From: an uncultured Erysipelotrichaceae bacterium
Lineage (GTDB): Bacteria > Bacillota_I > Bacilli_A > Erysipelotrichales > Erysipelotrichaceae
Direction: 5' to 3'
Assembly: GCA_934725085.1 (NCBI GenBank)
Contig: CAKVAL010000014.1
Location: forward strand, 1-42,097
Length of the DNA: 42,097 nt
Part shown: one piece after another, positions 14,341-21,952 of the stretch
Position numbering within the stretch: the stretch's first letter is position 1
Layout: every line of letters begins with the position of its first letter
Position numbers and translations under genes: made by a program
The notes under the pieces: model-generated
What the model saw: only the letters and a program-made list of their open reading frames with translations
What the model was told of the DNA's origin: nothing
The model's database searches: none

Positions 14341-14830
14341 AACCTTCTACCTCTCTTTTATAAAGCAAGGCAGGAGTGTTATTGTCAATATCGATAAAGA
14401 TATAGAAGTCGTGATTTACTAGATTCATTTCTTGAATTGCTTCATCAATTGAAATAACATCAGGAATTAGGTTTTTCACTCTTTTGATATTACAAGCTTT
14501 TAAGTAGTCTTCTTCAGTATTAAATGTTGCCTTTTTATTGAAAGATAAAGTACTGTTCTTTTTAATCTGATTTTCTAGCTTATCTACACATTCAAAAATA
14601 TTGCTGTAGAAGTCTTGATAGGTTGTTTCTGCTCTTAGGATATTGCTTCTAGTAAGTCTTGTAGGAATAGTAATCTCGATCTTGTTTTCAGGTGAAGCTT
14701 TCACCACTACCTTTGCACAAGCATCACTTGGAAATGCGTTATATTTATCTAACTTATCAAGTGCTTTCTTGCATCTTGCATTCATTGCATCAGTAATATC
14801 TAGTCCACGTCCCGTAATCTTAAAATTCAT
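14318..14830 (-). CDS. hpf: ribosome hibernation promoting factor (long type)
   Basis: 170 residues. The N-terminal S30AE domain starts MNFKITGRGLDITDAMNARC and ends in LRAETTYQDFYSNIFECVDKLENQIKK; the C-terminal dimerisation domain carries KRVKNL, ISIDEAIQEMNLVNHDFYIF and a final YGIIYIK. This is the layout of long HPF, which dimerises 70S ribosomes into inactive 100S particles. The linker is short and the sequence is diverged from typical chromosomal forms. It overlaps the genes on both sides, so it is part of the mobile operon, not host context. Its proximity to a tRNA array suggests the element manages host translation. Confidence 0.85.
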   Translation of the reverse strand: MNFKITGRGLDITDAMNARCKKALDKLDKYNAFPSDACAKVVVKASPENKIEITIPTRLTRSNILRAETTYQDFYSNIFECVDKLENQIKKNSTLSFNKKATFNTEEDYLKACNIKRVKNLIPDVISIDEAIQEMNLVNHDFYIFIDIDNNTPALLYKREVEGYGIIYIK

Positions 14831-15113
14831 TAAAAAAGCTCCCTTCTGGTTTTAATAACATAATTTTGTCAACTGTTGTTTTAATTTCTTGTTTAACCTT
14901 TTGGAAAAAGTTGTCTTCACTGTTTGTAGTTTTTAAAGTGTCGGTTAAACAATTAAGTTTGAACAGTTCAAATAGATATTCAAGCTCTTCATTTTCAAAT
15001 GTAGGCTTTTCTTCAAAATTAGAATCGTAATAAAGTTCAATTAGCTTGCCAAAAAGCAAAGCTACACCATCATCTTCTTCTGTTTGTAACTGTTTAATAA
15101 GTTCTTCTCTCAT
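14820..15113 (-). CDS. hypothetical acidic protein
   Basis: 97 residues, helical and acidic (QTEEDDGVALLFGKLIELYY). No known domain. It is the first gene of the hpf operon and overlaps hpf by 11 nt. GAAGGAGC lies upstream of the ATG. Confidence 0.65.
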   Translation of the reverse strand: MREELIKQLQTEEDDGVALLFGKLIELYYDSNFEEKPTFENEELEYLFELFKLNCLTDTLKTTNSEDNFFQKVKQEIKTTVDKIMLLKPEGSFFNEF

Positions 15114-15140
15114 ATTTTTATATAAGCTCCTTCTATATAT

Positions 15141-15168
15141 ATTTTAGCATATATATTATGATTGTGAA
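15141..15168 (-). promoter_or_regulatory. promoter of the hpf operon
   Basis: -35 TTCACA (15163-15168), 16-nt spacer, extended -10 TGCTAAAAT (TAAAAT at 15141-15146). Confidence 0.55.
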
Positions 15169-15212
15169 CAACAAATTTACAAAATGTTTTCTAGCATATA
15201 TAGAGAATATAA

Positions 15213-15236
15213 AAAAGAGGAATTATTTAATCTCCT
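15213..15236 (-). terminator. rho-independent terminator
   Basis: Stem GAGGA / TCCTC followed by TTTTTT on the minus strand, overlapping the last codons of the zinc-ribbon gene at 15223. Confidence 0.65.
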
Positions 15237-15585
15237 CTTCTGTGTCTTCTTCATCCTTTATTTGCAAAATAGTTTTTACAAGGTCAATCTTATCACCGAA
15301 TTGTTTATATAATTCGTTTTCTAGTTCATCATAAGCTTTTTTCGTAAATACCCTTTGCCCACATGTCGGGCAAAATGAAACATCACTTTCTAGTTCTATA
15401 CCACAATTTGGGCAAGTATTTTCTTCTGCAACTGCTATGGTATTCCTTTCAACCAGTTCCTTAAAAATGTCATAAGAAACATTTAGTGTTTCTTCTACAG
15501 TCTCTTTGTTTTTGGTTCTGCTTTTTAAGTAAAAGTCAGAAAGCTTTTTAAAGTTTAATAAAGCGTTTTTATAGTTTTTTGCCAT
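15223..15585 (-). CDS. zinc-ribbon protein
   Basis: 120 residues from the ATG at 15585 (GAGGGGGAA upstream). A double CxxC zinc ribbon, CPNCG and CPTCG, lies in the middle, between helical segments, with an acidic tail. It is the kind of small treble-clef adapter seen in many plasmid genes. Function unknown. It starts 1 nt after the stop of the lipoprotein gene. Confidence 0.7.
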   Translation of the reverse strand: MAKNYKNALLNFKKLSDFYLKSRTKNKETVEETLNVSYDIFKELVERNTIAVAEENTCPNCGIELESDVSFCPTCGQRVFTKKAYDELENELYKQFGDKIDLVKTILQIKDEEDTEEEIK

Positions 15586-15586
15586 T

Positions 15587-16675
15587 TTATTCCCCCTCAG
15601 TTTGGATAAAATCAATTAATCTAATTGCACCATTATAGTTGGTATTTAGATAAGTATCTGGAATGTTTTCAGTTTTATCACATGACAATACTTCTAGTTC
15701 TTCGTTATTAATGAATAATAACTTCATTTCTGTTCTATATACTCTTTGTACATTTTCGCCATCTAGAGTAGTGTAGATGATGTAATATTTATATGGATCA
15801 TTTTCGTTTTGAGAATTTAATTGTTGAATATTACATACGTTTTCGACATTGTAATCTAAATTTTCTTTGATGTATTTATAAAGAGACTTTTTAATAATAT
15901 CTTTTGACTCTTGTTTTAGATTATTAAAATCAATCGGATTTACAATTTTGTTTAAAACTTTCTCTGTAGAGTATTCTACAGAAAGATTTTGTTTAGCATA
16001 ATAAATATTATTATTATAATAATTTCCATTGTCGATTAATTCTTGCTTTAAACCATTTTGAACAGTCATAATAGTTTGACCTTCTTTTAATGTTTTATCA
16101 GAAGTAGTGATTTTATAAATTAAATTTTCTTTTAATTCATCACTAATTGTAGTGTTATCTTTGTTAACGACATAAACTACCTCGTTTGTGATTAAACCAT
16201 AAAATTTCACAATATCACTAGAGAAAAGGTCAATCTTTTTTGTTTCTGGCAAGCTTTCTACTACATAATCGTATTGTTCAATATTAAGGTCAATTGATTT
16301 TGCAAGTTCAACCTTATCACTAGACAATAATGAAGTAGTTGGTTTAATAACAATCATATCGCCTGTCTTAATATGGTCGCCTTTTGAAACTGTAAGACCA
16401 CTAGAGGTATTTGAACCCGGAATGTAATATAAATTTAATTGGTCAATTACTTTTTTGACTTTAATAAATTCTTCTTCGCTTGAAAAATCGGCTACAGAAA
16501 TCTCTTTAGGCGTAATTTGAATATAAGCTTCCCCTTCTGGACCGAAGATTTCAATATTTATAAAATCTTTAAAGTCATAGGTGTATTTATCACCCCTTCC
16601 CTGATTTGCACTACAAGCACTCAGGGCTGTTAAAACCAAGAACATTGTGAGTATGCTTAATATTTTCTTTTTCAT
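15587..16675 (-). CDS. predicted lipoprotein
   Basis: 362 residues from the ATG at 16675 (AGAAAGG upstream; the frame is open 19 codons further, but those lack a site). The signal peptide MKKKILSILTMFLVLTALSA ends in a lipobox (LSAC), so the mature protein is lipid-anchored outside the membrane. The rest (about 340 residues) has a beta-rich look with VSKGDHIKTGDMIVI and KEGQTIMTV stretches, resembling lipoyl/barrel-sandwich segments of efflux adaptor proteins, but I cannot assign it. Confidence 0.7.
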   Translation of the reverse strand: MKKKILSILTMFLVLTALSACSANQGRGDKYTYDFKDFINIEIFGPEGEAYIQITPKEISVADFSSEEEFIKVKKVIDQLNLYYIPGSNTSSGLTVSKGDHIKTGDMIVIKPTTSLLSSDKVELAKSIDLNIEQYDYVVESLPETKKIDLFSSDIVKFYGLITNEVVYVVNKDNTTISDELKENLIYKITTSDKTLKEGQTIMTVQNGLKQELIDNGNYYNNNIYYAKQNLSVEYSTEKVLNKIVNPIDFNNLKQESKDIIKKSLYKYIKENLDYNVENVCNIQQLNSQNENDPYKYYIIYTTLDGENVQRVYRTEMKLLFINNEELEVLSCDKTENIPDTYLNTNYNGAIRLIDFIQTEGE

Positions 16676-16685
16676 AAAAACCTTT

Positions 16686-17045
16686 CTACCACCACATGTA
16701 AGGCAGTATTTCAGCCCACCAAGCCATTGCATTTTTTAATGTGATTTCACAATCTTCATTTATTTCCTCATAAGAAGTATAGTAACCTTTTGCGATTAAC
16801 TCGCTAGGTAAAGCGTCTTTGATGAATAAAATCTTTTCTATTTGCTTAATAACATGTTTGATTGCTTCTCTTTGAGTGCGTGATACGCCATAAACAGTCA
16901 AAGTTCTATAGTCAAGGTCAATAATAACAGAAGCATCTTTTAGATATACCCTTAGATGTTCTAAAAGCCAATTATAAAAAGCATCATCCAAGTTCCAACA
17001 TTCTCTTTTGATTTTCTTTTTAAGTCTATTTTTATTTGTTCTCAT
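16686..17045 (-). CDS. hypothetical protein
   Basis: 119 residues, basic N-terminus (MRTNKNRLKKKIKREC), Trp-rich C-terminus (MAWWAEILPYMWW). No recognised domain. It is located 10 nt upstream of the lipoprotein gene. Its own upstream spacer carries the solo palindrome at 17079. Confidence 0.6.
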   Translation of the reverse strand: MRTNKNRLKKKIKRECWNLDDAFYNWLLEHLRVYLKDASVIIDLDYRTLTVYGVSRTQREAIKHVIKQIEKILFIKDALPSELIAKGYYTSYEEINEDCEITLKNAMAWWAEILPYMWW

Positions 17046-17078
17046 TTAACTTTTTCAACCTCTTTTTTTGAAAGAATT

Positions 17079-17100
17079 CCCCTACCTCTTAGGTAGTGGG
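17079..17100 (-). repeat. solo copy of the IscB left-end palindrome
   Basis: The 22-nt hairpin sequence is identical to the one at the IscB left end (1841-1862): CCCACTACCT, AAG, AGGTAGGGG. The flanking bases differ and no omega RNA scaffold or nuclease is next to it. Confidence 0.7.
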
Positions 17101-17130
17101 AAGAATTTCATAAATATTAAACTTTTTTTC

Positions 17131-17535
17131 TTATTCTGTTTGCATTTTTTCGTATGAATATAGCAACTGCCAAATTATTTTACCAAGAGCAATTTGTTCT
17201 TCTTTGGTTGGTGCTGCTTCTAAAAGTATTTCAGCAACTTCTTTTCCAGTTTCATTGTTCTCGGGGTATTCAAGTACATTCGCATTAAAAATATAGAAAG
17301 CTTGTTCGTCATCTATGATTGGTGAAGGATATTGTTTTGTTAAAAGCTCATAAAATGCTTTTCCATAAAATATTTTTTGTTGCTCGTTACACTCGTTGAG
17401 AAATAATTCTTCAAAACCTTCTTCAGCGTTTGCTACCTCATCAAGGCTTACAGCCATTCCAATTTTTGTCATACAATCGAAAATTGCAATGCATTGTTTA
17501 TCTGTGAGTTCTATCGTAGTTTTAGTTCTTGCCAT
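17131..17535 (-). CDS. hypothetical protein, 'LTDKQ' family member 3
   Basis: 134 residues with the family pattern seen at 11772 and 12157: ELTDKQCIAIFDCMTKIGMA, QQKIFYGKAFYELLTKQYPS, DDEQAFYIFN and EEQIALGKIIWQLL. It has an insertion of about 15 residues after GMA. Function unknown. It overlaps the SPFH gene by 14 nt. Confidence 0.68.
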   Translation of the reverse strand: MARTKTTIELTDKQCIAIFDCMTKIGMAVSLDEVANAEEGFEELFLNECNEQQKIFYGKAFYELLTKQYPSPIIDDEQAFYIFNANVLEYPENNETGKEVAEILLEAAPTKEEQIALGKIIWQLLYSYEKMQTE

Positions 17536-18412
17536 CTAACACCTCTTTTACTTCTGCGACTTTTGATGTTAAGTTTTGAATATCACTAGGAACAATAAGC
17601 TTAGTAGCCTGTCCATCAGCCACCTTTTCAAGTGCTTCATAAGATCTAATCTTTAAATAAGAATCACTAGGACATGCTTCATTAATTAACTTAATAGCCT
17701 CACCTTGAGCCTTAGCTACTTTCTCAATTGCCAAAGCCTCACCCTCTGCTTCTCTAATTCTTTGTTCCTTAACCGCATCAGCTCTAAGAATTGCAGATTC
17801 CTTTTCACCCTCTGCGCGAGTAATTTGAGATTGTTTCTCACCCTCAGCAGTCAAAATAATAGCTCTTTTTTCTCTTTCAGCCTTCATTTGTTTTTCCATA
17901 GCCTCTTGGATAGACTTAGGAGGAGTAATATCCTTAACCTCAACACGAGTTACCTTAATACCCCACTTATCAGTGGCGTCATCTAAGATTTGGGTAATTT
18001 GAGAGTTAATAGTATCTCTACCAGACAAAGTATCATCAAGTGATAATTCACCAATAATATTTCTTAAAGTAGTAGCGCTTAAATTCTCGATTGCCGCAAT
18101 TGGTCTTTCAACGCCATAAGTTAATAACTTGGGATCAAATACTTGGAAAAAGACAATTGAATCAACCATCATAGTTACATTATCCTTAGTAATAACCGAT
18201 TGAGGTTCAAAGTCAGCAACCTGTTCCTTTAAAGAAATCTTTCTAACGACTCTTTCTAAAATAGGAGTCTTAATATGTAAACCAGCTTGCCATGTACAAC
18301 TATATTTTCCAAGTCTTTCGATAACCCAAGCGCTACCTTGAGGTACAATGCACATGCAAGAAACCAAGCTTACAATAACAATAACAGCTAAAATTAAAAT
18401 CACATAAATCAT
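17522..18412 (-). CDS. SPFH/stomatin-like membrane protein
   Basis: 296 residues from the ATG at 18412. N-terminal membrane helix (about 2-22), then the SPFH domain starting VPQGSAWVIERLGKY, with ITKDNVTMMVDS and LRNIIGELSLDD, then a heptad Ala/Glu-rich region (AEGEKQSQITRAEGEKES) that oligomerises. It matches the QmcA/paraslipin type, which builds membrane cages and affects proteases or membrane domains. The start overlaps the stop of the upstream membrane gene (ATGA), so coupled. Full length. Confidence 0.88.
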   Translation of the reverse strand: MIYVILILAVIVIVSLVSCMCIVPQGSAWVIERLGKYSCTWQAGLHIKTPILERVVRKISLKEQVADFEPQSVITKDNVTMMVDSIVFFQVFDPKLLTYGVERPIAAIENLSATTLRNIIGELSLDDTLSGRDTINSQITQILDDATDKWGIKVTRVEVKDITPPKSIQEAMEKQMKAEREKRAIILTAEGEKQSQITRAEGEKESAILRADAVKEQRIREAEGEALAIEKVAKAQGEAIKLINEACPSDSYLKIRSYEALEKVADGQATKLIVPSDIQNLTSKVAEVKEVLDGKN

Positions 18413-18681
18413 ATAAAATACCCTTTCAAACAATAATCTAAATATACAAACATTTCATAAAATAACACACCAAACAAAAACAAAATTAGGAAAACAAGAG
18501 TTAAACTAATAGCAACCTTAAAGAAGTCGAAATCATCTTCGTTTTTGCCATTATGTTCTCTATAATGCTCATCCTTTAGTTTTTTAGCATCGTCTAAATC
18601 AAGGTTGTTTCGCATTTTTTCTCTTTTGTATTCTTCTGCTAACCAATCATCTTTTCTATTTTCTAATAAATTTTTGTCCAT
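18409..18681 (-). CDS. small single-pass membrane protein
   Basis: 90 residues: a charged cytoplasmic part (1-52), then one hydrophobic helix (about 54-80) and a short tail. No known family. It overlaps the SPFH gene by 4 nt and may be a partner of it. Confidence 0.65.
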   Translation of the reverse strand: MDKNLLENRKDDWLAEEYKREKMRNNLDLDDAKKLKDEHYREHNGKNEDDFDFFKVAISLTLVFLILFLFGVLFYEMFVYLDYCLKGYFI

Positions 18682-18690
18682 TTTTTTCTA

Positions 18691-18903
18691 TTAGCCTCCA
18701 TTCGCCAACAATTGTCTTAAGTATTCCCCGATTGGACTGCCAAACCAAAAGATTAAAAATAAAAGAATAGCCGTTGGAATCAAGAATACATGATCGCACG
18801 CAATTGCTAGGCGTTCTTCTTGTTCTTGTTTCCACAAGGCTTCTTCCCTTTCTTTCTCTTCTTTGCTTTTCTTCTCGTTTTCGGTGTCTATAATAATTTT
18901 CAT
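18691..18903 (-). CDS. small single-pass membrane protein
   Basis: 70 residues from the ATG at 18903 (GAAAGGAATTT upstream). A Lys/Glu-rich helix (about 8-40) is followed by a membrane segment (FLIPTAILLFLIFWFG). It is the first gene of the SPFH operon. Confidence 0.65.
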   Translation of the reverse strand: MKIIIDTENEKKSKEEKEREEALWKQEQEERLAIACDHVFLIPTAILLFLIFWFGSPIGEYLRQLLANGG

Positions 18904-18930
18904 TGACGGAAATTCCTTTCTATTGTTTAT

Positions 18931-19010
18931 ATTATAGCATAAGCAAGATAGATAGTAAAAAGAAAATTTTATATTTGTGTTAGTAATAATCAAAATATAT
19001 ATAGTATAAT
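18931..19010. promoter_or_regulatory. divergent promoter region
   Basis: Minus strand: extended -10 TGCTATAAT (TATAAT at 18931-18936) with TTTACT 17 nt upstream. Plus strand: TATAAT at 19005-19010, only 8 nt before the ATG at 19019, so the first SprT-like mRNA would be leaderless if this box is used. Confidence 0.55.
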
Positions 19011-19018
19011 ATATTTTG

Positions 19019-19567
19019 ATGAATAAGGAAAAAGAATTAAATAGTTTAAGAAAACTAGTTGATGAATGTATGGCTGAACAAAAAGCGATAGGATTACACC
19101 CTGTTGTTAATAATGTATATTTTAACTATGACCCAGAAAGTCATATTAAAATTGGAAATAGATTAGGAGCAACAATTTGTAATATTAAAACAAGTAGTAT
19201 CACGTTATTATTTAAAAAGACTTATTTTGACAAAATTCCTTCAAGTGTAAAAAAAGAATTGGTTCATCACGAATTAATCCATGCTAATTTAAGGGATGGA
19301 AAAACTATTTCGCATATAACTAACTGGCGTGAGTTTTCGGAAATTAGTAAAAAAATCAAGGAAGTTTATGGAATAGATCCCCTAGTCACTTATACAAGCG
19401 ATTGTTTTACAAATGACAAACAAATTAGATATAACCGATTTGTAAATTGTCCTAATTGTGGAAGCAAAAAGTATTATTATCATGAAGCAGGCTCTGGTAA
19501 ATGGGATTCTAAAACAACTAAATGCAATAATTGTGGAATGGTTGTGGAGATTATTAATAATGAATAA
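19019..19567 (+). CDS. SprT-like zinc metalloprotease (copy 1)
   Basis: 182 residues. Central HHELIH motif (HExxH zinc protease) within VKKELVHHELIHANLRDGK, and a C-terminal zinc ribbon CPNCG...CNNCG. This is the SprT/Spartan layout, linked to cleavage of DNA-protein crosslinks. N-terminal 30 residues are helical. A TTG lies directly before the ATG. No ribosome site is visible, which fits a leaderless message. It overlaps copy 2 by 8 nt. Confidence 0.75.
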   Translation: MNKEKELNSLRKLVDECMAEQKAIGLHPVVNNVYFNYDPESHIKIGNRLGATICNIKTSSITLLFKKTYFDKIPSSVKKELVHHELIHANLRDGKTISHITNWREFSEISKKIKEVYGIDPLVTYTSDCFTNDKQIRYNRFVNCPNCGSKKYYYHEAGSGKWDSKTTKCNNCGMVVEIINNE

Positions 19568-20111
19568 CAAAAAAGAGTTAGAAAATTTAAGAGAACTTGT
19601 CAAAGAATGTATTGGAGAGCAAGAAAAGATAAGACTTCATCCTGCGAATAATATCGAAGTTTATTTTGGACAAGACCCTATTACAAAACATAGACCTAAT
19701 AGTACATCAGACGCTATTTCTGTTTTTAGAAGTGATGGTACGATTGCTATTGTTTTTAAAAAGAGGATATATGATATCTATGACATACAAAAGAAAAAGG
19801 AATTAATTCATCACGAACTTATTCACTTGAATCTTATTAATGGTAAACCTATTCGTCACAAATTTGATTGGAAAGAATTTTCTATTAGATGTCAGAAAAT
19901 TTTCGATAATTATGGAGTTGATCCATCTGTAGTTTATGATAAAGACTGCTTTGACGATAAAAATAGTTTCAAATACAATAGATATACTATTTGTCCAAGA
20001 TGTGGAAGGAAAACATATAATTATATCTCTAAAGATAATAAGTTCTTCTACACATGGAAAACTACGGCTTGTGGAAATTGTGGGGAAAAAGTTGAAGTTA
20101 AATCAGTTTAA
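19560..20111 (+). CDS. SprT-like zinc metalloprotease (copy 2)
   Basis: 183 residues from the ATG at 19560. It has the same architecture as copy 1: KKELIHHELIHLNLINGK, conserved spacing to FDWKEFS, and a zinc ribbon CPRCG...CGNCG. It is the product of tandem duplication, now well diverged. Both copies keep the catalytic His-Glu-His and the four ribbon cysteines, so both look active. The first copy's stop lies inside this gene. Confidence 0.75.
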   Translation: MNNKKELENLRELVKECIGEQEKIRLHPANNIEVYFGQDPITKHRPNSTSDAISVFRSDGTIAIVFKKRIYDIYDIQKKKELIHHELIHLNLINGKPIRHKFDWKEFSIRCQKIFDNYGVDPSVVYDKDCFDDKNSFKYNRYTICPRCGRKTYNYISKDNKFFYTWKTTACGNCGEKVEVKSV

Positions 20112-20120
20112 GAACATATA

Positions 20121-20156
20121 AAAAAAGACTAGAATTTTTTGTTTCTAGCCTTTTTC
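20121..20156. terminator. bidirectional terminator
   Basis: Stem CTAGAA / TTCTAG with an A-run to the left and CTTTTTC to the right, between the SprT pair and the convergent gene at 20129, whose stop codon lies inside it. Confidence 0.65.
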
Positions 20157-20596
20157 TTTACATCTTTAAAGTAATATTTTCTTTCTAAGGTTTCTGCCCA
20201 GCTGTTACACCATTTAGAAAACCTTTCTTCATTTCCAAAAAATCTTTTATTTTCTAATAATTCCTTTCTCATTTGTTCTACAAGTTTTTTGGCTAATTCA
20301 AAGGTTTTGTCTGTTGTTTCTATTTGTCTTGTTAGCACAACTTGGCCACCGTGTTTTTGCCAAAATCTATTTTTGGTCCATCGAAAAGATATTAGAGCTT
20401 TTTGAAAGCTATTGCCTTTTTCTTTAGGACCATTTGGCTTGTCATCAATGTCATCATCAAGTGATGCATCAACTGTAAATAAAGTAGGACTAACTTCAAA
20501 TGAACCTACGTTAATGGTTTTGTTGTAAGTTCTATCTGTACCGAAAAAAATACTTATAAAGATGTATTTAATAATATCGATTAATTTTTTTAACAT
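20129..20596 (-). CDS. hypothetical protein
   Basis: 155 residues: a short hydrophobic N-terminus (LIDIIKYIFISIFFG), an acidic linker, then a basic C-terminal part with Trp and a KKKARNKKF tail. No recognised domain. The ATG has AAAGGGAAA upstream. Last gene of its operon. Confidence 0.65.
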   Translation of the reverse strand: MLKKLIDIIKYIFISIFFGTDRTYNKTINVGSFEVSPTLFTVDASLDDDIDDKPNGPKEKGNSFQKALISFRWTKNRFWQKHGGQVVLTRQIETTDKTFELAKKLVEQMRKELLENKRFFGNEERFSKWCNSWAETLERKYYFKDVKKKARNKKF

Positions 20597-20636
20597 AATT
20601 TCCCTTTCTAAAAAATATGGGCTATTAGTCCCATAT

Positions 20637-21281
20637 TCACATTAATAATTTTTGTTGTTCTAGATACTTCTCTTTTAGATTTTTATTGTCAGGCAACATC
20701 AATGACAATTGATCTAAAATTTTTAGTAAAGGACGACCATAGTGTTTTATTAAACTACTTTTTTCTTCTTCCAAAAATTCCATCATTTCGTTATCATCCA
20801 TATCATCTAACATAGATGCAAGCTGATCATCGTTTTCAACTTCGAGGTCAAGCCTATTGCCCCAACTTAAATCTAAAGCTGAATATTCACTTTGGATGTA
20901 TTCTGTTTCATCTAACTTTACACCTTTTTTATGGCGAAGAGCCTCTGTTGCCTCATAAAACACCTCACAGCCCGGTTCATAGTCTGTAAAATCAAAAATG
21001 ATTTCAAAATCAGAACCTTCTAGTAAGGTTTTGTCCTCTTCTGTTATTTCATCATTAGCCCAGCGAAAGAAGAATTCAATGTTATTTTCGTAACACCATC
21101 TCCCCGATCCATAAAAATTGACTGTACAAGTGTCATCAGTTGGTTTTTCAATAGATTCTGGATCAATACTTGTGTTGTATGACCAAGCATCACTTAACTC
21201 AAAAAGTCTTAAAATACTTTCAATAACTTTTTCAGAACCTTTAATTTCAATACTCCCAAATGCATCTGACAAATTTGCCAT
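20637..21281 (-). CDS. hypothetical acidic protein
   Basis: 214 residues, very acidic. The first half (FGSIEIKGSEKVIESILRLF, YGSGRWCYENN, FEIIFDFTDYEPGCE) resembles a small ferredoxin-like fold seen in phage DUF1281/Api92-type proteins, but I cannot confirm this. The C-terminal half is helical. AGAAAGGAAAAA leads the ATG. Confidence 0.6.
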   Translation of the reverse strand: MANLSDAFGSIEIKGSEKVIESILRLFELSDAWSYNTSIDPESIEKPTDDTCTVNFYGSGRWCYENNIEFFFRWANDEITEEDKTLLEGSDFEIIFDFTDYEPGCEVFYEATEALRHKKGVKLDETEYIQSEYSALDLSWGNRLDLEVENDDQLASMLDDMDDNEMMEFLEEEKSSLIKHYGRPLLKILDQLSLMLPDNKNLKEKYLEQQKLLM

Positions 21282-21296
21282 AATTATTTTTCCTTT

Positions 21297-21521
21297 CTAG
21301 TCTTTTCTTAAGATGTAGAATTTATCTACATCAGCCAATAATGCTAATCCACATCCTGTTTCCCAGCGAGTGTGAATTCCACCAGCATCGTCTACATATT
21401 CGACAATGCCTTTTGTTCCAACAGGCGGTGCTTGAATATCATTCATATACTCCAATACCACCACAGTACCTTTTGGGTACTTTTTTCTTAAATCTTCTAC
21501 ACTAATTGTTTTACTAAACAT
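21297..21521 (-). CDS. DUF4314 protein
   Basis: 74 residues: LRKKYPKGTVVVLEYMND, QAPPVGTKGIVEYVDDAGGIH and TRWETGCGLALLADVDKF are the DUF4314 signature, a small beta-barrel common on Firmicute conjugative elements. Role unknown. It is the first gene after the leader hairpin. Confidence 0.85.
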   Translation of the reverse strand: MFSKTISVEDLRKKYPKGTVVVLEYMNDIQAPPVGTKGIVEYVDDAGGIHTRWETGCGLALLADVDKFYILRKD

Positions 21522-21547
21522 TTTTTGTACTCCTTTCTTGTAGAAAT

Positions 21548-21598
21548 AAAAAAAGAGCCTGTTAATACAAACAAGTTCTTTTTAATAAGTATATTATA
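21548..21598 (-). promoter_or_regulatory. promoter with 5' leader hairpin
   Basis: -10 TATAAT at 21593-21598, then at the expected start a hairpin AAAGAACTTGTT, loop, AACAGGCTCTTT with a TTTTTTT tail. It can act as an early terminator or as a 5' stabilising stem for the DUF4314 operon. Confidence 0.6.
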
Positions 21599-21620
21599 TT
21601 ATATTTTTTATGATTACTGT

Positions 21621-21902
21621 CTAAAGCAAACCATTCCAATGGAAGTCGTCTTCAATACCCCAACTGCTATTACTGCTATTGTTATTATTGTTATTGTTGT
21701 AATATGAACCACAAGAACATCTTGAAGAACAATTACTTGTATCTAATGGATCAATACCAAGTCTTTTTAATTCTTTTCTTGTTTTATCTTCTTCAATGTC
21801 TTGTTTTAATTCACTAAAAACAACTGCACAAACCACAAATAAAATTGGAATGCCAAATAACACAAATAATACACCAGCTAATACACCTTCACCGTTTCCC
21901 AT
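21621..21902 (-). CDS. small membrane protein with Asn/Ser-rich tail
   Basis: 93 residues: N-terminal hydrophobic helix (about 7-30), charged stretch, then CSSRCSCGSYY and an Asn/Ser run encoded by a trinucleotide repeat (about 21660-21705). The repeat could change length by slippage. No known family. Confidence 0.6.
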   Translation of the reverse strand: MGNGEGVLAGVLFVLFGIPILFVVCAVVFSELKQDIEEDKTRKELKRLGIDPLDTSNCSSRCSCGSYYNNNNNNNSSNSSWGIEDDFHWNGLL

Positions 21903-21952
21903 ATTTTTAAAAAGTCCTTTCTATACCTCTCTATAGCTATATTTTAGTATAT

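Noticed and set aside
21660..21705. Trinucleotide repeat as a regulatory repeat
   Set aside because: It encodes the Asn/Ser run of a small membrane protein; simple slippage repeat inside a gene.
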